NCBI RefSeq assembly: GCF_000007305.1
Contig: NC_003413.1
Coordinates: 1,297,318-1,361,317 of the forward strand
Source: Pyrococcus furiosus DSM 3638
GTDB lineage: Archaea > Methanobacteriota_B > Thermococci > Thermococcales > Thermococcaceae
Direction: 5' to 3'
DNA: 64,000 nt
Shown here: piece by piece, positions 1 through 6,861 of the stretch
How positions within the stretch are numbered: position 1 is the first letter of the stretch
Layout of the letters: the number at the start of each line of letters is the position of its first letter
Program-made: the position numbers and the translations under genes
The notes under the pieces: generated by a model
Told to the model about the DNA's origin: nothing
Databases searched by the model: none
The model's input: the letters and a program-made list of their open reading frames with translations, nothing else

Positions 1-562
1 ATTCGCCTTTAATTTTATGAGCAAGTTTCCAGTCCCGCACAGCAGTGATATTGCTGATAACATCTCCTACTCCTGCAGCTAAGTACCTCCTGGGAGCGGA
101 TTTTATTATTCTAATGTCTGCAATAACTGCCACCGGAGGCCTGGCCTTGATTGAGGTCTTAGTTCCAAGCCCCTTTATGGAAGCATTTGCGCTTGCTATT
201 CCATCGTGGGATGCGGTAGTTGGAAAACTGACAAATGGTATTCCTGCTCTATAACTGGCCAACTTGGTAACGTCTATAATTGTTCCTCCTCCAACTGCAA
301 TAGCCCATTTTACCTTATTGTCTCTTATTATACCTTCAACCTTTTCAACTTCATTAATTGTTGCTTCCTTAACAATTACAGAATGAACGTCAAATTCTTC
401 TTTAAGAACTCTTTCCACATCCTTCCCAGCTATTTCTTTTGTTTTCGGTCCATAAACCACAAGAACAGGTGAAGAAAAACTCAACCTTTTTGCAACGTTA
501 ACAGTCTCACTAATAACATTCTTACCTAAAATTACCTCTCGCGGGAACTCCATTATGTGCAT
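1..562 (-). CDS. egsA: Glycerol-1-phosphate dehydrogenase (partial, C-terminus off the left edge)
   Basis: Sn-glycerol-1-phosphate dehydrogenase makes the backbone of archaeal membrane lipids from dihydroxyacetone phosphate with NAD(P)H in the cytoplasm. The minus-strand reading begins MHIMEFPREVILGKN and runs about 187 residues without a stop to position 1. It shows the nucleotide-binding AVGGGTIIDVTK block and the FPTTASHDGIASANAS block typical of the iron-alcohol-dehydrogenase-like/G1PDH fold. A second in-frame ATG three codons downstream (553) is an alternative start. The gene lies 46 bp downstream of the tRNA-Met gene on the same strand and may share its promoter. Identification is firm; the metal ligands near the C-terminus are outside the window. 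Confidence 0.93.
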   Translation of the reverse strand, partial: MHIMEFPREVILGKNVISETVNVAKRLSFSSPVLVVYGPKTKEIAGKDVERVLKEEFDVHSVIVKEATINEVEKVEGIIRDNKVKWAIAVGGGTIIDVTKLASYRAGIPFVSFPTTASHDGIASANASIKGLGTKTSIKARPPVAVIADIRIIKSAPRRYLAAGVGDVISNITAVRDWKLAHKIKGE

Positions 563-608
563 TTGTATCCCCTCATTTCTAATACGGTACATGGAGTCAT
601 AAGAATAG

Positions 609-718
609 TGGTGCCGGGGCGGGGCTTCGAACCCCGGATCTCCCGGTTTCTCAGGCTCCCCCTTAACGGGGGAGGGCCCTATGAGCCGGGCGCTTTGACC
701 AGGCTAAGCTACCCCGGC
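609..718 (-). tRNA. tRNA-Met (CAU) with a 32-nt intron and encoded CCA
   Basis: On the minus strand GCCGGGG (718-712) pairs with CCCCGGC (619-613), followed by discriminator A and an encoded CCA (611-609). The D stem is GCTT/AAGC, the T stem CGGGG/CCCCG with loop TTCGAAG, and the anticodon stem CCCGG/CCGGG. The anticodon loop reads CTCATA before the intron, giving anticodon CAT. The intron occupies 648-679, just after the purine 3' of the anticodon. It forms a bulge-helix-bulge: 4-bp helix CTCA/TGAG between 3-nt bulges TAG and AAA, with splice sites after the second bulge base. The spliced molecule is 78 nt with CCA. Whether it is the elongator or the initiator Met tRNA was not resolved by sequence comparison; A-less G-C acceptor pair and intron favour elongator. 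Confidence 0.95.
648..679 (-). other. Archaeal tRNA intron (bulge-helix-bulge)
   Basis: A 32-nt insert in the anticodon loop contains a hairpin CTCCCCC/GGGGGAG. It sits between two 3-nt bulges separated by 4 bp, the substrate of the archaeal tRNA splicing endonuclease. Removing it restores a 7-nt anticodon loop. Confidence 0.9.
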
Positions 719-744
719 ACTACCCGAGTTATCCTCATCCACGG

Positions 745-762
745 AAGACTTTTAAGTCTTTC
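745..762. promoter_or_regulatory. Shared palindromic TATA region between tRNA-Met and the isomerase gene
   Basis: The sequence AAGACTTTTAAGTCTT is a perfect inverted repeat holding a TATA-like CTTTTAAG that reads the same on both strands. It lies about 35 bp upstream of the tRNA 5' end (minus strand) and about 45 bp upstream of the 802 start codon (plus strand), so it could serve as core promoter in both directions. Confidence 0.5.
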
Positions 763-801
763 GCTTGATGAAAATCTCAGAAAAAAGTGAGGTGAATAAT
801 A

Positions 802-1605
802 ATGAAAGTTGGAGTTAGCATATATCCCCACTTTTTAAATGAAAGAAAAACCCTTGCCTCAATTTTAGCAGATATCAAAGTAAAAAATTATGATTTCGTC
901 CAGATATTCCCCCACGCTTTGGGAGTTATTAAAAACGGAACCGTGATAGAAGAAAAGTTGAAAGAAATAGAGACAATACTAAAGGGTGTTGAAATAGATT
1001 ACATAGTTAGAATGCCAGTTTCGTTGAATTTAAGGGACAACGTCTACTACTCAAGACATTTTAAAGTTGCCAAGGCGGTCTTGGATGTTGCTATTAAGCT
1101 TGGAGCAAAAACAATAGTTATGCAAAGTGGAAAAACTGGAAGGTTAGACTTAGAGATTGACTCAATAAAAGCTTTGGCTGATATAGCAGAAAACTTTGGA
1201 ATAAATATTGCACTTGAAAACACGTTTAGTGTTAAGGATACTCTCTACGTAATAGACAACGTGAATAAGGACAACGTTGGATTTGCTCTGGATGTAGCTC
1301 ATGCATTCTTAAGTGCCCAGGGGGATGAAAATAGGCTCTTAGAAGATGTTAGACTAGGAGTCGAGAAAACAATAATCCTTTTAGTCCACGATAATTTTGG
1401 AAAAATGTTCCCCCAGGTAGAGCCAGAAGATGCCCTAGCTTACGGGGTGGGAGATCTACACCTTCTCCCAGGGGAAGGAAAGATACCATTTGGAAAGATA
1501 ATAAGACTCTTCAAAGATATACCAATTCTCCTAAAGGTAAAAGACGTTAAGACTTTTGAAAACCTCCCCTCAAAATCTGATCTGCTTCAGAGATTGATGA
1601 GGTGA
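802..1605 (+). CDS. Sugar phosphate isomerase/epimerase-like TIM-barrel protein
   Basis: A 267-residue protein of the xylose-isomerase-like/AP-endonuclease-2 TIM-barrel family. Motifs in order that fit the family's divalent metal site are ALEN with E139, LDVAH with D164 and H167, LLVHDN with H196, and GEGKIPF with E225. The substrate cannot be told from sequence; members act on ketoses, inositols or abasic-site DNA. The ATG at 802 follows AGTGAGGTGA, a good ribosome binding site. It begins an operon: the next two genes follow at +5 and +0 bp spacing, and the second is a uracil-DNA glycosylase, so a DNA repair role is conceivable but is only inference. Confidence 0.75.
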   Translation: MKVGVSIYPHFLNERKTLASILADIKVKNYDFVQIFPHALGVIKNGTVIEEKLKEIETILKGVEIDYIVRMPVSLNLRDNVYYSRHFKVAKAVLDVAIKLGAKTIVMQSGKTGRLDLEIDSIKALADIAENFGINIALENTFSVKDTLYVIDNVNKDNVGFALDVAHAFLSAQGDENRLLEDVRLGVEKTIILLVHDNFGKMFPQVEPEDALAYGVGDLHLLPGEGKIPFGKIIRLFKDIPILLKVKDVKTFENLPSKSDLLQRLMR

Positions 1606-1610
1606 GAAAC

Positions 1611-1985
1611 ATGCCAGCCAGAGAAATGCGCATGGAAATGTTTCTCAGGGCTCTCTTAAGGAGAGATTTTGATAAAGCGAAATCACACTTAGATAAACTC
1701 CAAAAGCTAGTGAAAGAAGAAGATGAATGGGGAAGAGGATATCTAAAGGCCTTAAATGGCTTCATGAGCGCAATAAAGGATAATGACACCGATTCACTCA
1801 TTATAATGCTTCTAAATAATCCAGACGAAGAGAGAATAAAAGAGTTTCTTAGGAACTTTGAAGAAATAAAGAATCAGGAATTTCGAGATGACTATGAGAA
1901 AGGCTACTACACTGCCTGGGTAGAATTACTGCAAGCTTATCTCTCTCAAGCACGGCTACAACTCAAAGAGAGAAAAGGTGATTAA
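1611..1985 (+). CDS. Small helical protein of unknown function
   Basis: A protein of about 124 residues, rich in charged residues and predicted helices (REMRMEMFLRALLRRDFDKAK at the start), with no cysteines, signal peptide or membrane segment. I do not recognise a family. The ATG at 1611 is preferred because GGTGAG lies 4 nt upstream and overlaps the stop of the isomerase gene; an in-frame GTG at 1602 sits inside that ribosome site. It is immediately followed by the uracil-DNA glycosylase, whose ATG abuts this stop codon, so the two are co-translated. The helical-hairpin pattern resembles TPR-like scaffolds, but this is not demonstrated. Confidence 0.75.
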   Translation: MPAREMRMEMFLRALLRRDFDKAKSHLDKLQKLVKEEDEWGRGYLKALNGFMSAIKDNDTDSLIIMLLNNPDEERIKEFLRNFEEIKNQEFRDDYEKGYYTAWVELLQAYLSQARLQLKERKGD

Positions 1986-2576
1986 ATGTCAAAGCATGAG
2001 CTAATGAAAAAGCTAGAAGAAAAAATACTCACCTGTAAAAAATGCCCATTGTGGAGGCTAAGAACTAATCCCGTTCCCGGGTATGGAAATTATGACGCAA
2101 AAATAATGTTCATTGGAGAAGCCCCAGGGTACTGGGAAGATCAAAAAGGGTTACCATTTGTTGGAAAAGCTGGAAAAGTCTTAGATGAACTATTAGATGG
2201 GATTGGACTAACAAGAGAAGATGTTTATATAACAAATGTGGTTAAATGTAGGCCACCAAACAATAGAGATCCGACAGAAGAAGAAATAAAGGCATGCTCC
2301 CCATATCTTGATCAACAGATAGATATTATAAAGCCAAAGGTTATCGTTACATTAGGAAGGCATTCCACCAATTACATCCTCAAAAAATTTGGATTTGATC
2401 TTGAGCCAATAAGCAAAATTCATGGGAAAGTCTTCAAGGCAAAAACACTTTTTGGTACTCTTTATATCTTCCCAACATATCATCCAGCAGTGGCCCTTTA
2501 TAGACCTCAACTAAAGGAGGAACTAAAGCAGGATTTTGACATCCTAAAAAGCTTGTTAGAAAAACTAGGGATTTAG
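1986..2576 (+). CDS. Type 4 (Fe-S) uracil-DNA glycosylase
   Basis: This enzyme removes uracil from DNA at high temperature, starting base excision repair after cytosine deamination. The 196-residue protein has the family 4 pattern: four cysteines for a [4Fe-4S] cluster at C17, C20, C88 and C104, the active-site block GEAPG at 44-48 with the downstream GLPFVGKAG, and the C-terminal loop PTYHPAVAL near 163-171. Its length matches the family. It is the last gene of the 802-2576 operon. The next gene has its own promoter (AT-rich TATTTATATTTG at about 2589-2600). Confidence 0.93.
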   Translation: MSKHELMKKLEEKILTCKKCPLWRLRTNPVPGYGNYDAKIMFIGEAPGYWEDQKGLPFVGKAGKVLDELLDGIGLTREDVYITNVVKCRPPNNRDPTEEEIKACSPYLDQQIDIIKPKVIVTLGRHSTNYILKKFGFDLEPISKIHGKVFKAKTLFGTLYIFPTYHPAVALYRPQLKEELKQDFDILKSLLEKLGI

Positions 2577-2620
2577 GCAATCGCCGAAATATTTATATTT
2601 GACCAGGAAAATATAACTTC

Positions 2621-3340
2621 ATGCTTGAAAAGGAAAAGAAAATCTTGGCAAAAAGAATTGCTGGTGAGATTGTTTTATCCCCCGACCCAGGAAAGACTAT
2701 GAGAAAATGGAGAGAGATTTTCGGCATAAGCCAAAGTGAACTTGCCGAGTATCTTGGAGTGTCATCTTCTGTTATTAGTGATTATGAGGGTGGAAGAAGA
2801 AAGAGCCCAGGAGCTTCAACTATAAGGAAGTTTGTTGAGGCTCTTCTGGAGATCGATGAGAAGAGAGGAGGAAATGTAATTAGAGCGTTTAGTAGAACCC
2901 TTGGCGGGGATATTCCAACAAGTGCAATCCTTGATATAAGGGAATTTAACATTCCAGTCACGGTAAAGGATATTGTAAATGCCGTTAAAGGCGAAATAGT
3001 AGCCAACCCAGATTTGATAGATAGGAAGATTTACGGATACACTATTGTCGATAGCATTCAGGCTATCCTGGAGATGTCTGCAGAAGAGTTTCTTAAGCTC
3101 TATGGTTGGACGACTGAAAGAGCTCTTGTCTTTACAAAAGTAACAACTGGAAGAAGCCCAATGATAGCAATAAGAGTGCAGGGTTTAAAGCCTGCCATGG
3201 TAGTGCTTCATGGAGTAAAAAGACTCGATGAATTAGCCATAAAAATTGCAGAAAAAGAAAGAGTCCCCTTGGTTGTCTCAAAAGCAGAGAGCGAAAGTGA
3301 ATTAATTATGGGCCTGAGGAAACTAGTCGGGGCATTTTAA
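2621..3340 (+). CDS. Xre-family HTH transcriptional regulator (MJ0621-like)
   Basis: A 239-residue protein with an N-terminal helix-turn-helix at about residues 25-72. The HTH (FGISQSELAEYLGVSSSVIS) ends in the DYEGGRRKSPG segment usual for Xre/cI-type repressors. The C-terminal two thirds (VPVTVKDIVNAVKGE... onward) is a conserved archaeal domain seen in MJ0621-like regulators and may bind a ligand. The targets are unknown. A TATA-like AAATATTTATATT lies about 30 bp upstream of the ATG, which appears nearly leaderless. Its 3' end overlaps the convergent phosphopantothenate synthetase gene by 4 bp. Confidence 0.8.
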   Translation: MLEKEKKILAKRIAGEIVLSPDPGKTMRKWREIFGISQSELAEYLGVSSSVISDYEGGRRKSPGASTIRKFVEALLEIDEKRGGNVIRAFSRTLGGDIPTSAILDIREFNIPVTVKDIVNAVKGEIVANPDLIDRKIYGYTIVDSIQAILEMSAEEFLKLYGWTTERALVFTKVTTGRSPMIAIRVQGLKPAMVVLHGVKRLDELAIKIAEKERVPLVVSKAESESELIMGLRKLVGAF

Positions 3341-4122
3341 ATGTCAAGTTTTTCTTTTTTCCAGATTCCCCCCTCTGCAAGCTTCGTGAGCCTATCTCTA
3401 ATGTGTATGAGAACCTCACTCAAAACTTTTGAGTTATCATAAGTGGCCACTATCTTCTCTAGATCTTCTTTTGGGAGAGACTTCATTTCTTTTGCGAGCT
3501 CTATCATCCTGGGATAAGCCCTAACTATGTTATCCACTATTGTTATATCAGCCATTCTGGCACTTCTCGAGAGCGGGTTTAAATCCACAGTTATTACAAA
3601 TTTTCCCATTCTACATAATGCTTCTGTTCTGTCTCCATCTTCTAAAGGAACCAAAATGACATCAGCTTTCCAGATACCATTTTCATCAACCTTTCCCCTC
3701 TCACTCTCCAATCCTGGAATTCTTTTAGTTGGGTTAATTCCCAGAACCTCATCGGCTCCATTCTCATAAAGGACTTCAGCAATTTTCTTAACTCTCTCTT
3801 CAGTTCTATAAAATAAGTTAATCTCCAATTTTGCGTTCAGAACTTTTGCTAATTCAACTGTTTCTTTAGGAACTAAAGCAGCAACATTGCCGTTTACAGA
3901 AATTACAGGGTGTTTCGCAAGGAGTAATTTAGCAATTGCAGCTCTCATTGCAGTTTCTGCTGGTGGGATTGTTTTTTCTCCAATTAAATAGTCAAATGCT
4001 TCTCCCCTTCCATGGGCAATAAGCCCTGCTTTGGCTGTAATCCCTTTCTCCATCCCCTCAATTATTTTTTCTCTATACAAAAGACTCCAATATCGTGGAT
4101 GAGACTTCGGTATTTTTACCAT
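3337..4122 (-). CDS. Archaeal phosphopantothenate synthetase (4-phosphopantoate--beta-alanine ligase)
   Basis: This enzyme joins 4-phosphopantoate to beta-alanine using ATP, the archaeal route to CoA that replaces bacterial pantothenate synthetase and kinase. The 261-residue protein matches the length of the characterised Thermococcus enzyme (COG1701/DUF137). Recognisable segments are IPKSHPRYWSLLYREKI at the start, AHGRGEAFDYLIGE, and VPLEDGDRTEALCRMGK. The start at 4122 follows a GGTGGT site; extending to 4179 would add a hydrophobic stretch that is upstream DNA and not part of the family. Other CoA genes in this window are panE (12417-13343) and coaBC (51874-53082). Confidence 0.9.
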   Translation of the reverse strand: MVKIPKSHPRYWSLLYREKIIEGMEKGITAKAGLIAHGRGEAFDYLIGEKTIPPAETAMRAAIAKLLLAKHPVISVNGNVAALVPKETVELAKVLNAKLEINLFYRTEERVKKIAEVLYENGADEVLGINPTKRIPGLESERGKVDENGIWKADVILVPLEDGDRTEALCRMGKFVITVDLNPLSRSARMADITIVDNIVRAYPRMIELAKEMKSLPKEDLEKIVATYDNSKVLSEVLIHIRDRLTKLAEGGIWKKEKLDI

Positions 4123-4163
4123 ATCAACCACCAAAAATAAAATCAAAGAGAAAGTTATAAAGC

Positions 4164-4214
4164 TCAGCCTGATGTGCACTCATCACCCTTCAGCATGGGA
4201 TGGAGGCTCATCAT
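4164..4214 (-). ncRNA. C/D box guide sRNA overlapping the 3' end of the OsmC gene
   Basis: On the minus strand all four boxes are present in order: C box ATGATGA (4214-4208), a 14-nt guide, D' box CTGA (4193-4190), spacer AGG, C' box GTGATGA (4186-4180), a 12-nt guide GTGCACATCAGG, and D box CTGA (4167-4164). The architecture and the 3-nt D'-C' spacer are those of Pyrococcus C/D sRNAs that direct 2'-O-methylation. The C box and first guide lie inside the last codons of the OsmC gene, and C' contains its TGA stop. By the N+5 rule the D guide points at A in CCTGATGTGCAC and the D' guide at the second G of CATGGGATGGAGGC. No target was searched. Confidence 0.8.
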
Positions 4215-4614
4215 CGAAAATCTCCAAAGTATATCTAACTATCGTTCCACCCAATTTTAGATGAGCAGAGGCAGAACAATACTTCTCTTGGCTAAGCTCT
4301 ATTGCTCTTCGAGCCTTCTTTTCGTCAACCTTTCCATAGATTTTATAGTGGATAGTTACCTCCTTATACACTCTCGGATGCTCTTCTCGCCTAACTCCCT
4401 CGATTTCCACCCTCAGACCTCTTATAGGTTCTCTCATCTTCCTTAGGATCATCACTACATCATAGGCAGTACATCCTGCCACGCTGAGCAATAAAAGCTT
4501 CATTGGGCTTATTCCGCCTTCTCCTAAAATAACCGAACAGTTTTCCCCTTCTATACCCCCAATGAACTGTTCTCCTTCAACCCACTTTACTATTCCCTTC
4601 ACTATGTTACTCAT
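4183..4614 (-). CDS. OsmC family protein
   Basis: OsmC/Ohr proteins reduce organic hydroperoxides through a pair of cysteines. The 143-residue protein has the two conserved cysteines in the expected contexts, SVAGCTAYDV (C48) and QEKYCSASAH (C113), plus the PMKLLLLSVAGC helix. The ATG at 4614 has GGTGAT 6 nt upstream. The last codons double as the 5' half of a C/D box sRNA. Phosphopantothenate synthetase lies downstream on the same strand, 60 bp away. Substrate unknown. Confidence 0.85.
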   Translation of the reverse strand: MSNIVKGIVKWVEGEQFIGGIEGENCSVILGEGGISPMKLLLLSVAGCTAYDVVMILRKMREPIRGLRVEIEGVRREEHPRVYKEVTIHYKIYGKVDEKKARRAIELSQEKYCSASAHLKLGGTIVRYTLEIFDDEPPSHAEG

Positions 4615-4677
4615 TCCTCCATCACCCTTCTGGATTGACCCTAAAAATTTAAATTAATTTCTCCATTCAAGCATTAA

Positions 4678-5520
4678 ATGAAAATGTACATCAGACCATT
4701 TGACCCCTGGAAATCAAATATGTGCACTTGCCCGTTTAAATACACCCTTAACCCCTACACTGGATGCGATCATGCTTGTGTTTACTGTTACATAACATCC
4801 TACATTCCTAAAGCCTTTAAAGTGAGAATTAAAGAAAGCTTGCTTCCTACGTTAGACAGGGAATTAAGGAAGTTTAATAAGAACTTTATAATTGCGATGT
4901 CATACTCCTCAGATCCCTATCCAACGATTGAAAAGGATCTCACGATAACGAGGAGAGTTCTAGAGCTATTCAAAAAATATGATATAAGATGTTTACTTTT
5001 GACGAAGTCTGATATATTTATAAGAGACCTAGATATAATTAAAGAGCTAAGGTGTGCAGTCGGAATTACAGTAACAACGGTAGATGAAAGAAAGGCTAAA
5101 CTTTTGGAGCCAAATGCGCCTTCTCCTAAAGAAAGAATTAAAGCACTAAAACTTGCAAAGAAAGAAGGCATTCCTGTGTACGCAAGAATAGATCCAATTA
5201 TTCCCTTTTACACCTGGGAAGATTTCGACAAAACTCTAAAAGCATTGAAATTTGTTAGTCATATAACAGTCTCAACCTTAAAACTAAGGCCTGACATTAA
5301 GGCAAGAATGAAAGCAAAATTTCCCGAGCTAATGGAAAAACTAGAGCCCCTATACACCGAAAAATATGAAGGATATTATTACCTCAAAAAAGATCTGAGA
5401 ATGGAGATATTAAGGACAGCGAGGGAAAAAATTGAAGAAGCTGGAATAACATTCGGTTCCTGTAGGGAGGGATATTATTCTTATCCCACTTGTGATGGTT
5501 CTCATCTAGTTCCTAGATAA
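4678..5520 (+). CDS. Radical SAM protein, SplB-like (COG1533)
   Basis: A 280-residue radical SAM enzyme of the spore-photoproduct-lyase-like group. The cluster-binding motif CDHACVYCY gives C30, C34 and C37, preceded by LNPYTGC. A second cysteine pair (MCTCP, C16/C18) and a C-terminal FGSCREGYY segment may bind another cluster. Archaeal members of COG1533 are widespread but mostly uncharacterised, so no photolyase activity is claimed. The ATG at 4678 has no clear Shine-Dalgarno site and lies about 25 bp after an AT-rich TTTAAATTAA, so the mRNA is probably leaderless. The 3' end overlaps the convergent gene by 15 bp. Confidence 0.8.
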   Translation: MKMYIRPFDPWKSNMCTCPFKYTLNPYTGCDHACVYCYITSYIPKAFKVRIKESLLPTLDRELRKFNKNFIIAMSYSSDPYPTIEKDLTITRRVLELFKKYDIRCLLLTKSDIFIRDLDIIKELRCAVGITVTTVDERKAKLLEPNAPSPKERIKALKLAKKEGIPVYARIDPIIPFYTWEDFDKTLKALKFVSHITVSTLKLRPDIKARMKAKFPELMEKLEPLYTEKYEGYYYLKKDLRMEILRTAREKIEEAGITFGSCREGYYSYPTCDGSHLVPR

Positions 5521-6276
5521 CTTTCCTCTAAACTTTTGGACTACAAGTTGTATATCCTCATCGGAAACTATTTGTGAGGCTTCCCTTTCGGCTAATCTTT
5601 TCCTCTTTAATGCAATTGATACCCAGGGCTTAATCTTAGTTGTTATAACTTCAATATCATCCAAAATAGCCTTCAATCCTCTTTCTCTTAGGTATGAGGT
5701 ATATTTCTCTGCTACACCTCTAAGCAACTTTTCTAGCTTATCCTCCTCATATTCACCCACTGGCATTAGAACAACTCTTATTTTAAGAATGTCTTTCACT
5801 AAATATCCTGAAATAACAAGGGTGTCAAAATTTACATTATTGTCAGAAAGGAAGATTGCAATACCCTTGGCAACTCTTTTCACTTCTTTTTCATATTCTT
5901 CAGGCACATCAACAACAATGTTCTGCCGATTCTCTTCTTGCTCTCTACTCATGCTCAATCTAAATTTATCAACATCAATATAAGAGTAATATCCAACAGG
6001 GCGAACCTCTCTTTGGATCTCATCATTTATACTCCTTAAAATTGGACCAATTAGGTGCTTAATTTCCCTCAAGAAAAGACCACTCTTCTCTGAAATTACA
6101 ATCTCCCCTACAATGTACAAGACCATATACCTATTTACAGTAATTTCTCTCCCCCTCAATGAGACTTCATTAATTTTAACCCCCAAAGCCTCGAGAGCTT
6201 CAACTAATCTTGTAAACTTCTGTGAAACTATTTCCCTGAAGATTTCTGGACCATCATAATTTATAATCTCCCTCAT
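5506..6276 (-). CDS. Conserved hypothetical protein
   Basis: A 256-residue protein starting MREIINYDGPEIF, rich in charged residues, with no signal peptide, membrane segment or cysteine motif. I recognise no family. The middle holds hydrophobic strand-like stretches alternating with charged helices (YMVLYIVGEIVISEKSGL), suggesting a two-domain alpha/beta protein. The start at 6276 is chosen because a TATA-like TTTAAATATATCC lies about 30 bp upstream; a longer reading to 6345 would run through that promoter. It stands alone between the radical SAM gene and the RqcH pair. Confidence 0.65.
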   Translation of the reverse strand: MREIINYDGPEIFREIVSQKFTRLVEALEALGVKINEVSLRGREITVNRYMVLYIVGEIVISEKSGLFLREIKHLIGPILRSINDEIQREVRPVGYYSYIDVDKFRLSMSREQEENRQNIVVDVPEEYEKEVKRVAKGIAIFLSDNNVNFDTLVISGYLVKDILKIRVVLMPVGEYEEDKLEKLLRGVAEKYTSYLRERGLKAILDDIEVITTKIKPWVSIALKRKRLAEREASQIVSDEDIQLVVQKFRGKLSRN

Positions 6277-6423
6277 ACCATTGTGTTTTTGGTTGAGGAT
6301 ATATTTAAACTTTTTCCAAGAAATTAAACAAATTTTCACATACAAATTACTATCTTGTAAATTTTATAATTAGATTTGGAAAATTTACAAAACTAATTCG
6401 ATAAAGATTAAAAAATATCCAAA

Positions 6424-6861
6424 TTATGCTACCTCCACCTGCTCATATGGACTCTTGCCTTTTTTATGCTTCAACAATAAATTGTACATAGCCTCCCTAA
6501 GCGAAGAGGACATATTGTCGTCTAATAGGATATCTGCTCCCTTATAGCTTAACTCCTTTGCCACTTGAACTAAGTTATTTATAATAGGCATTACTTCCGA
6601 AATTATAATTCTCACAAGTGAAGGATAAACTTCCTCTTCGATTTCTTCCTCCGCCTCAATTCCCAAATACACTACATATCCAGAGGTTTGTATTGCTAAG
6701 ATGAACTCATTTTCGGAAACCTCAAATATCGAGAAATTTGAAGAAGTTGAAGAAGTATTAGCAAGTAAGACCCCCTTTATTGATAAGGTAACTACATCTC
6801 CATTAATTTCAAAAAGTAAATCCCTTGCAAATTCTCTTGCAAGAGAGTAAAGCTTAAACAT
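6424..6861 (-). CDS. Unknown protein translationally coupled to RqcH
   Basis: A 145-residue acidic protein (EAEEEIEEEVYPSL near residues 73-86) with no recognised domain, signal or membrane segment. Its ATG (6861-6859) shares one base with the stop codon of rqcH in a TAATG arrangement, so its translation depends on ribosomes finishing rqcH. That coupling suggests a role with RqcH or the 50S subunit, which is inference. The N-terminal 70 residues have the alternating pattern of a small beta-sheet domain. The 3' side has 147 bp of AT-rich spacer before the next gene. Confidence 0.7.
   Translation of the reverse strand: MFKLYSLAREFARDLLFEINGDVVTLSIKGVLLANTSSTSSNFSIFEVSENEFILAIQTSGYVVYLGIEAEEEIEEEVYPSLVRIIISEVMPIINNLVQVAKELSYKGADILLDDNMSSSLREAMYNLLLKHKKGKSPYEQVEVA

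Noticed and set aside
557-790. Plus-strand open frame across the tRNA region
   Set aside because: It covers the complement of the tRNA-Met gene and its promoter; its apparent coding capacity comes from the GC-rich tRNA sequence.
4123-4179. Hydrophobic N-terminal extension of phosphopantothenate synthetase that looks like a signal peptide
   Set aside because: The 4122 start has a GGTGGT ribosome site and gives the 261-residue family length; the extension overlaps the C/D sRNA D box region and its spacer.
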